Assembly (NCBI GenBank): GCA_963969595.1
Contig: OZ018408.1
Location: 7,189,823 to 7,253,822, forward strand
Source: Neckera pumila
Lineage: Eukaryota; Streptophyta; Bryopsida; Hypnales; Neckeraceae
Direction of reading: 5' to 3'
DNA: 64,000 bases
The notes beneath the pieces are model-generated. The model made no database searches. It was not told the origin of the DNA and saw nothing but the letters and a program-made list of their open reading frames with translations. A program made the translations under genes and the position numbers. This document shows positions 57,275 through 64,000 of this stretch, piece after piece; position 1 is the first letter of the stretch; the number at the start of each line of letters is the position of its first letter.

Positions 57275-59639
57275 CTCATCCTCTGCTTGCATCGCATCAA
57301 AATCACGATTGCATTCACCCACCGGGACGGGGCCAAGGGCATCTGGATCAGAATCCTCCGAGAGGATATTTGCATCATACCAACGAACTAGATCAGCCCC
57401 TGGTCTTTGATGAAGTACACGACTATTGGTATAAATATATACCAATGATTCTGCCTTTTCAGGGGCTAATCGATTTCGGCTCTTATTGTGAACAAAGGAA
57501 TACATACTCCAATTCCGTTCACAAGAGCATGCCGAACACGTCAAAGATAGAATACGCACGGCAATTTTAGAGAGTGCTTGATCTCCAACCCTGTGCCACC
57601 ATTGGTGAGGAAGCATTTGTGTCAGACGGATGTTTGGTGTCTCATCATCACTATATGGTCCAGTGCCCTCTTTGAATTGTGTTAATTCTGCCATCACGTC
57701 ATCAAACCTTACACCCACTACAACTTCCATTTTGTGGATGACTGCGTACAATGCACAAAGAACAATTCCGTCTACCCTAAGCGCCACGTTATCCAAAAGG
57801 TATGGATTTAAAAGGGCCCCGGCATAGTGAACGTCAGTGAAAACCATTTTCCATCTTTCATCAAAAGACGCCTCCAAAATGTCTGTTATGTCAACTCGTA
57901 GGGTGAAAGGTGGCTCCCTTAAAGAATACACGTGATGCCGCAAATTGTGCATGACAAGCCACGCCCGACCCATGGCTGGTTCTCAGCCATCAAAAACACG
58001 CAACGCCTTCAACACGTCTTCAGTCATGTGCACGTAATTCACGCATTGTTGCCAGAAGCCCATGTCTTTGATAGTTCTCACCACATTATGTGAAGCGGTT
58101 GCTGCATGCTCTCCATTTTGTCTATTTCGCAGGGTAGCAAAATAATTTTGAACACGTGCATGGTCTTTCAACCGCTCCAATACTCCTTTGAGTTTCACTA
58201 GTCGATGCAACAAGAGGAAATTAAAAGCAAAGCGAGTTTCGCTGGGCACTACAAGTTGCAAGTTTGGACTCAACTTGCAAAAAGTAGACATTGTCGCATG
58301 ATGATTCCGAATGTACTGGCACAATTTTTTGGACCTCTCAATTAGATCTGTAAGTTCTTGTACCTTGGCCCAATCTTCCAATATGAGATTCAATGCATGT
58401 GCCATGCACCCCTGCTTGAAAATGTGTGGGTATGTTAGAACAATATCGTTCAATGCCCCGAGCATGTTTTTGGCATTATCTGTACAAACTTGCATCACAT
58501 ATTTGGGACCCACCTTCTCAATGAATACTTTCAGTTGGTCCACTATATAGCACATGGATTTATTTTGCCCGGTAGTGTCAATGGACCCCAAAAACACATC
58601 ACCTGTGGGACATGACATCATTACATTCATGAGGGGCATCCGATTGACATCATCCCAACCATTGGTGCATATTGTCACCCCGTAATGCTTGATTGCAAAA
58701 CCAACTTTGACTTGAATCTGGTTCTCGATTTGCAACCTCTTCGGTTCAATCAAATTAGTCCTCAACTGATGGTAAGAAGGTGGACTATATTCAAACCTTG
58801 CCACGGAGGTTGCCCTAACCGCTTCAATAAAGGCTCGATTCCTTGCCACATTAGATGGCACATTTGCCTCATAGAAAAACTTGCCCACTTCTCATCCAAT
58901 TCCTTCCTCTTTGCAATGTTGAAGGCGTCTACCATTTGTTGCTGACGTAATGGCCCGGATCTCGTGGAATTTGATGCAGCGAGACTACCGGACCTCTGTA
59001 AAGGGACATTGCCTTCAGAGAGGTTAGCCCCTTCTTCCAGGCCTCCACTTGGGCCCCCACTTGTTACTTCATTCTGAGCGGATTGGCTCGAACTCGCAAC
59101 TGGAGCTGCTCTCAATAAATCACTCGAAACTAATTCCCCTTCATACATGTCTTCAGAACTCATTTGCAACGGGACAAAGTTTGCACAATTGGCAAATCTA
59201 TATCACACTGGTCGAGGTAGTTTACAACAAATCGACCTCTCCGACTTGGCACCATATCCAAAGTGCGCAAAAACGTGCTCACGTTTGTAGCTAAATGCCA
59301 CATTGCAGAACACACAACTTACTTTACTTCCATTCTCTGAAAAAATGTACCACGGTTCCCATTCTTTCGTTTGCTTTCGTTGACTTCCCATTGCATTCAC
59401 AGATGACTACAAACACTTCTTCCTTCTTTTTGGTAGATAAAAATTTGATAATCTTTGGGATAGAGTGCCAGTAACAATAGTAAGTGCTAGTCTACCACTT
59501 GAACTGATTTTGACATCACCTCAGCAACAAATTAGGGCCATTTGCCACCCACACAGACTCACAAGGAGCTCAAAATGAATTGAAGTCCAAGATACAGAGG
59601 CCAAAGTGACAAATGTGGGGAATGCAAGCCCTACCTGCT

Positions 59640-59800
59640 GCTTATATACTTAGGGCAGGATGGGGCGGGGACGTCACCGGAGGAACTTCACAACGCACAC
59701 CAAGGCGTGGACGTCATGTCAGGGCGCTGACGTCAGGGAGTGGCTAAAAGGTCAAGGCACTGATGTCAAGGACGGGCGCGGACAGAAGGCCAGGGCGGGC
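59640..59800 (-). promoter_or_regulatory. Probable promoter of the hAT transposase: TATA box with GACGTC cluster
   Basis: On the minus strand AGTATATAAGC (TATATA at 59643-59648) lies about 240 bp upstream of the ATG at 59400. Immediately upstream are GACGTC at 59670 and 59710 and a perfect TGACGTCA at 59728-59735, mostly in the context GGGGCGGGGACGTC or GGCGNGGACGTC, plus weaker forms to about 59,790. GACGTC is the core of plant bZIP C-box and CRE-like sites. The same layout occurs in front of the unrelated gene at 61.7-63.7 kb. Confidence 0.6.
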
Positions 59801-60189
59801 ACTTTCAAATGCACTTGGCATGGGATTCCGGTTTTGGGTGGAGAGGGGGAACCATTAATTGCAGCCAGCTCTTGTTTGAAGTTCCGAGAGTATCTACAAG
59901 TACAATAAAGTGAAATGGGATGATTAAGAGCTCAATTGACTAGGATTTGCAAGAGACTTCCCCGAACATCATGTGACTCTTCTTGTGGCGAAACTTCTCA
60001 CTCTTTACTTCCTCAAACACTTGGAAACTAGTCCAAACTCCAAAAATGGAATAAAAAAACTTGGAAACATCATTCTTCGGAACATATTGAATGATGAAAA
60101 CTTTGGCCACAAAGATCTTTGATGTTCATATTTTCCCTCCACTAGACCGAATGGTTATTTTTTGTAAAGGCTTTGTTTGTATAATTTTG

Positions 60190-60600
60190 GTTTCTTTGAA
60201 TTCATGTCCAATGGGGAATTTCGGGGGGAATTGTAGCTTCAAGTTTTCTTTTTTTTAATTTCAAGTTACAAGTTCTATTTTCTGGATTCATGTCCAAAAG
60301 GGAATTTTGGGGAATTGTTGCTTCAAGGGGTTTTTCTTTTTAGTCCAAGTTACAAGTTCCATTTTTTGGATCCATGTCCAAGCGGGAATTTTGGAGGAAT
60401 GAAAAGCTTCAAGGAATTATTTTTTGAATTTCAAATTACGAGTTCTAGTTTTTGGATTCATGTCCAAGTGGGAATTTTGGAGGAATTGTAGCTTCAAGGG
60501 ATTCCTTTTTTAATTTCAAGTTACAAGTTCTATTTTTGGGATCCATGTCCAAGCGGGAATTTTGGAGGAATGAAAAGCTTCAAGGAATTATTTTCATTAG
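60190..60600. repeat. Five tandem units of about 86 bp with a dimeric 171-bp period
   Basis: Units beginning ATTCATGTCCAA or ATCCATGTCCAA start near 60,198, 60,286, 60,370, 60,457 and 60,541. Units 3 and 5 share GCGGGAATTTTGGAGGAATG followed by AAAAGCTTCAAGG almost exactly, while units 1, 2 and 4 carry 'aattgtwgcttcaag' instead. The recent period is therefore the dimer of 171 bp. The 80-codon ORF across it is not called. Confidence 0.7.
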
Positions 60601-60784
60601 TAGAAAAACTATGTCCAGAACAACAGATTTTCAACCGAAAAGCTTTGTCCATTCAGTTGATTCGGACGCGTTGTACTGGACAAAATTCCATTGAAATTTG
60701 TTGTCCAAATTCTGTTGTTTCAGACATTTTTCCAAAGTTTTTTTTTTTTTTCTAAATTAAAAAATTAATTTTTTTAGGCTGCCC

Positions 60785-60955
60785 GGAAAATCCCGACAAC
60801 CTGCCACGTGGCAGCCACCTAGGCAACCTGCCACGTGGGCAAGCCACCTAGGCAGCCCGCCATGTGGGCGGGTGAAGCCATAGGCCTTTGAATCTTGGAC
60901 CTCATGGTTGAGGTCCAAGGTTCTTAGCCATTGAACCATGGCCATTACCAAGTGT
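60785..60955 (-). repeat. G-box repeats next to a tRNA-like segment (possible SINE head)
   Basis: At 60,800-60,875 the theme GCCACGTGGC / GCCACGTGGGC / GCCATGTGGGC repeats three times with CCACCTAGGCA spacers. On the minus strand the neighbouring segment contains TGGCTAAGAACC, which fits a pol III A box, and some 35 bp later AGATTCAAAGG, a poor B box. A short hairpin (TTGGACCTCA...TGAGGTCCAA) lies between them. This may be the remnant of a tRNA-derived SINE. No target duplication or A tail was found, so the call is weak. Confidence 0.3.
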
Positions 60956-60957
60956 AT

Positions 60958-61401
60958 AAGGTAAACCAGCCCATTGTGGTCAGAATTAGGAGTCTACCCT
61001 CATGTCGTTGCTGAAAATTTTCAAATGTTTTTCCATACAAAGACAAGTGTGAGAGAGAGTGAGGACATTTGAAATTATATTTTTTGGACCAAGTATGAAT
61101 TAGTTCTGAATTTTTGAAGTGATCTGTCCAAAAGAGTCAATAGACTACCCTATAACCAACAAAAAGTGTATCCAATATGCTCTTCTTAATCACCTAAAGT
61201 GGTCATAATAATTTCTAATGTAGAAGGCCATAAAAAGTCACTTCCTACAATGATTTACACTGAAAAAGCAGATGTTCCTAATGAGGTCACTAATCACTCC
61301 ATTGGTGTCAAGTTAGACATTGATTGTGGCCAAAAAAATTGTCATGGGGTCATTAGGTGTCCACTATGGGTCATCTGACCACAATGGGCTCGTCTACCTT
61401 A
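60958..61401. mobile_element. Inverted-repeat MITE (about 444 bp)
   Basis: The left end AAGGTAAACCAGCCCATTGT and the right end ACAATGGGCTCGTCTACCTT pair over about 28 bp (continuing with GGTCAGA and TCTGACC) with two or three mismatches. The interior is non-coding. The target duplication is unclear. Confidence 0.6.
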
Positions 61402-61687
61402 ATGTATGAGTAGAAATTTATATATAGAGTTTTTGCATTAGTTTTTATTTTCTTTGTAAAATCAACAGACTTTGGAGGCCATTTGGACATAGTAAAACAA
61501 CTTTTTTCAAAAAACTTTCAACTAAGAAAATTTGGTAAATCAAACTAACTTTCACCTCCAAAAATCCGTTTGCAATTTGAAGTCTTCAATCAAAAGTTAT
61601 GGTCAAGAGCTGTGCTGGGTTGTGTTGTTCGAGCAAATAGTCCATCCCGCCCTTCTGGAAATATTCTTTCCACTCTGATTCCTTGAA
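61402..61687. other. 3' flank of the RING-type pseudogene
   Basis: AT-rich sequence without recognised features, probably including the former 3' untranslated region. Confidence 0.35.
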
Positions 61688-63683
61688 TCAAATGAGTTCA
61701 GCAAGGTCGGTCATGTCCTCATCGTCCACCATACGAATCCCATTGTCGTCAGTGATACAGGTTCCCTGAACGTTCCACAACCATTGTTTGGGATGAGGTC
61801 CAAATTGGAATTTCTGTTCTACCTCGTCCCAGTGTCCATTGAAACACTGGTAGAAAAAATTCCGTCGTCCTTGACTGCATTTGTCTTTCATTGGAATCAA
61901 GTGGTGGCACGTCACAACAATTTGAGTTGGATCTCTTTCCCATCCCCATTCAGCACTGAAGGACTGCTTGTCCAACGAGTGCATCTTCAATTTCCAGCTC
62001 CACACCAAGTCTTTTCCCCACTTTGATCCATGCAAGGGGGCATTTTCCTCATTGAATTCCCAATGTGGTGGCATATAGGGAACTAAGCCAAACAACTCGT
62101 ATAAACGCTTATGGAAAGGAGCCTTGCACAACGAGCACCGTCAACGAACACTCATCAAACTGATCAAACAAAATGGATGGTACACGTGTTCGCATGTGCC
62201 TAAGTGCATTCCACCTTCAGGGCCAAACAATTTTAAACAAATAGGACACGTTGTACCGTCATACACGAAGCTCGAGGGATTTGGCCACAGCAACAGGGGA
62301 TTTCCCTCATGGTCAACAGCAAAACCAAATTCATTTTTGAAATCCCAATCATGTTTGGACCAATCAATGCTTGTACGGCCACCACCAAGATCGATGGTTG
62401 CCATTTCATCCATGTTGAAATGATCATCCACAATGGCCCACGATGTCAAACCAAAAACCCTCTCTTGATTGTGTTCTCCATAATTGTTGTCAATTTTCTT
62501 GAACTCTTCCACCATTTGTCAAGTCCTATCAACAGTGAAGACGCATGCCAACTTCCATTGATAATATTGCTCCACTAACGCATCCACTTAACTTTGTAGT
62601 CTCGCATTTTTTGCACAGACGTCGGTCAATTCTTGGTTGTTGTCAACCGCCATGCCCCCAACTTCATTGAGCACCGCTACATCTGTGGTGGCCGTGAATT
62701 TGCCAAAGGACAACGAATCATCTTGAGTAGACATGGGTGCACCAGCTTGTGCTTCCCTTAGTGGATCCTGACCTTCATTGGTAATTGTTGCGACCTCCAG
62801 AGCGTCGAAGGTTCTCCATTTCACGTTGTTGTTGAGCGATAACATTGTTCTTTTCTTTGACTTCTTCCTTCAACTCATCAACATCTTCACATAAAGAATG
62901 CATTTGAGCATTTTTATCTTCCAGTTGGATCCTCAAACTCTGGATTGTCTCCGCAGCAGCCATAACATTAACAACTCCTATTGTTGGTTTGTCATTTGCA
63001 GGCAACTGTCCCTCCACAACATTACCAGGTACAACTTCATTAGTTGACCATGCAGCCCTCCTCTTACTGGCGCGTTGTTGTGCTCTATGGCTCAATGTGA
63101 TTGGAATATGAGTCCCATCGAAGTCGGTATCTTCAGGAGAGTCTTGGATCGCGTATGTGGGTGTTGGCTCATTTTTTGTTTTTATTTTGCCCAACCCACC
63201 CTGCAGGTATCTTTGCACCCCCATTGCAATTAATCCATTAGCTATGGTAGGGATTTTGATTTTATCCCCTAGAGCCTTCAAGGTAGACCAGTCCACCCTC
63301 TTCTTCAACCTCACCTCAGCATAGACATCTCGTGCAATGAAGACATTTACTTCATTCCGAGCGACAAAGGGGGTGTCGTACAGCACTTGATAAACTTCGA
63401 TGCATCGATTTATGAACGCATCATCCATGCAATATTTCAAGTTTGCCTTGTGAAAACGTCGGTGATGGTTGTGTTGTTCTTCCGGGAAGACCCTGTCGAT
63501 GTGGCACGACTCTATATAATTAACACAATGCTTGAAATCCCATGGCTCAAGTACTTCCTCTCAGCCTTTGAAGGCTAATTTTTTAGGGTTTCGTCAAACA
63601 TGCCACCTCTTTTGATGTTTGTTTCCTAGTCGTAGTCGGTCCTTATCTTGTTGTTCCTTTGACGTTCTCGCCGATGTCTCCAT
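61688..63683 (-). pseudogene. Decayed coiled-coil/RING-finger protein gene, function unknown
   Basis: A minus-strand frame starts METSARTSKEQQDKDRLRL at 63683 and ends DMTDLAELI at 61688. The N-terminal half (EPWDFKHCVNYIE...KYCMDDAFINRCIEVYQVL) has no family I can name. A heptad-like coiled coil follows (LRIQLEDKNAQMHSLCEDVD and on to QQQREMENLRR). The C-terminal half has WAIVDDHFNMDEM, then a RING-H2-like cluster (CPIC, then CEHVYHPFC, then CSLC) and KRLYELFGL, then a Trp-rich tail. RING clusters usually recruit E2 enzymes for ubiquitin transfer; that role here is inference. Defects are TGA at 63594, TGA at 63561, a frameshift near 62,780-62,820, TAA at 62588, TGA at 62516 and TGA at 62141, the last splitting the RING just before CSLC. 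In-frame continuity across the stops argues for recent loss rather than introns. Confidence 0.65.
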
Positions 63684-63799
63684 CCCCCGGAAAAATTGGA
63701 AAACCTCCTCGTACAAATCAAAAAAGACCCTGCACACGCCCACAACCAGCTAAATGAAGAGGTGGAAGAGTTGGGAATGCAGGGCGGGTACGAATGAAG

Positions 63800-63950
63800 G
63801 CGGGGACGGCTTATATAGTGGTCACTAGGATACGTCGAGGCGGGGACGTCCATGCGTTATGGCGCGGACGTCACTGCGCAGGAGCGGGGACGTCCCCGCC
63901 CCGACGCGTGGACGTCTCCGCGCTAGGGCAGGGACGTCCGCACCCTGACG
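63800..63950 (-). promoter_or_regulatory. Probable promoter of the RING-type gene: TATA box with GACGTC cluster
   Basis: On the minus strand CACTATATAAGCC (TATATA at 63812-63817) lies about 130 bp upstream of the ATG at 63683. Upstream of it are five GACGTC sites (63845, 63867, 63889, 63911, 63933) at an even spacing of 22 bp, in the context GGGGACGTC or GCGGACGTC. The 22-bp spacing is about two helical turns, so bound factors would lie on one face of the DNA. Layout and motif match the segment at 59640-59800. Confidence 0.65.
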
Positions 63951-64000
63951 CATGGATTGGGATTTGCAATTGGGGGCTTTCTGGCCGAGTTGTAGAAAAT

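Larger units (their letters stand above)
55586..59400 (-). pseudogene. Decayed hAT-superfamily transposase with long Gly-rich C-terminal tail
   Basis: One reading frame runs from ATG at 59400 to TGA at 55586-55588, broken by stops and one frameshift and without obvious introns. In order it has a BED-type zinc finger (CVFC...HVFAH) near residue 30, a Ser/Gly-rich linker, a DUF659-like block (VTICTNGWDDVNRMPLMNVM; VCTDNAKNMLGAL; GCMAHALNLILEDW), and a hAT dimerisation region (KIAVRILSLTCSACSCERNW). An acidic segment, an Asn/Gly-rich part and a Gly-rich hexapeptide repeat follow. This is the hAT cut-and-paste transposase layout, but the tail of roughly 500 codons is unusual. Defects are TGA at 59203, a 1-bp frameshift near 58,880, TGA at 57983, TAA at 57212, TAA at 56984 and TGA at 55844. 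The shortest explanation for most stops is a C-to-T change. Terminal inverted repeats were not found. Confidence 0.85.

Noticed and set aside
63626..63853. 75-codon minus-strand ORF upstream of the RING-type gene
   Set aside because: It overlaps the probable TATA box and leader in another frame; the frame starting at 63683 continues into the gene.

Overview
The window looks like nuclear DNA of a land plant, most likely a seedless one (bryophyte or lycophyte; this is inference). The evidence is a plant-type RAMP4/SERP protein, a plant-type ubiquitin protease with GT-AG introns, hAT, CACTA and Stowaway-like elements, a tRNA-type SINE and telo-box-like motifs. Gene density is very low. Two genes can be called with confidence: intronless RAMP4 at 12.9 kb (+) and a five-exon ubiquitin-specific protease at 29.4-31.9 kb (-). 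A small ORF with an internal protein duplication lies divergently upstream of the protease (32.7 kb, +).

From 1 to 28 kb, and again at 37-46 kb, the DNA is AT-rich and built largely from short non-autonomous DNA transposons nested in each other. The dominant type is bounded by TTAA followed by CCCC(T)AAA termini in inverted orientation, in several sequence families (A to E here). TTAA plus CCC termini is the signature of the piggyBac superfamily. One nested insertion can be checked against an uninterrupted relative in the same window, and it shows precise insertion into a single TTAA. Other repeat families are called F (CATTAGAG ends), G (about 20-bp ends ending in AAAGACC), H (ACTAGTGTGCC ends), Stowaway-like, CACTA-like, a SINE with a 15-bp target duplication, and several perfect foldbacks.

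From 46.9 to 52.5 kb (+) lies a decayed multi-exon gene. It has a possible ParB-like DGNH motif in the N-terminal half and a permuted methyltransferase core in the C-terminal half (motif-IV-like segment before motif I). It carries at least seven in-frame stops and several frameshifts. A diverged array of roughly 175-180-bp repeats follows at 53.1-54.5 kb.

From 55 kb to the end are two more decayed minus-strand genes: a hAT transposase with a long Gly-rich tail (55.6-59.4 kb) and a coiled-coil/RING protein of unknown function (61.7-63.7 kb). Although unrelated in protein sequence, both have the same promoter layout: a TATATA box preceded by clustered GGGGACGTC motifs. Most disabling stops in the three decayed genes could come from C-to-T change (CGA to TGA, CAA to TAA), which suggests methylation-driven decay of silenced DNA.
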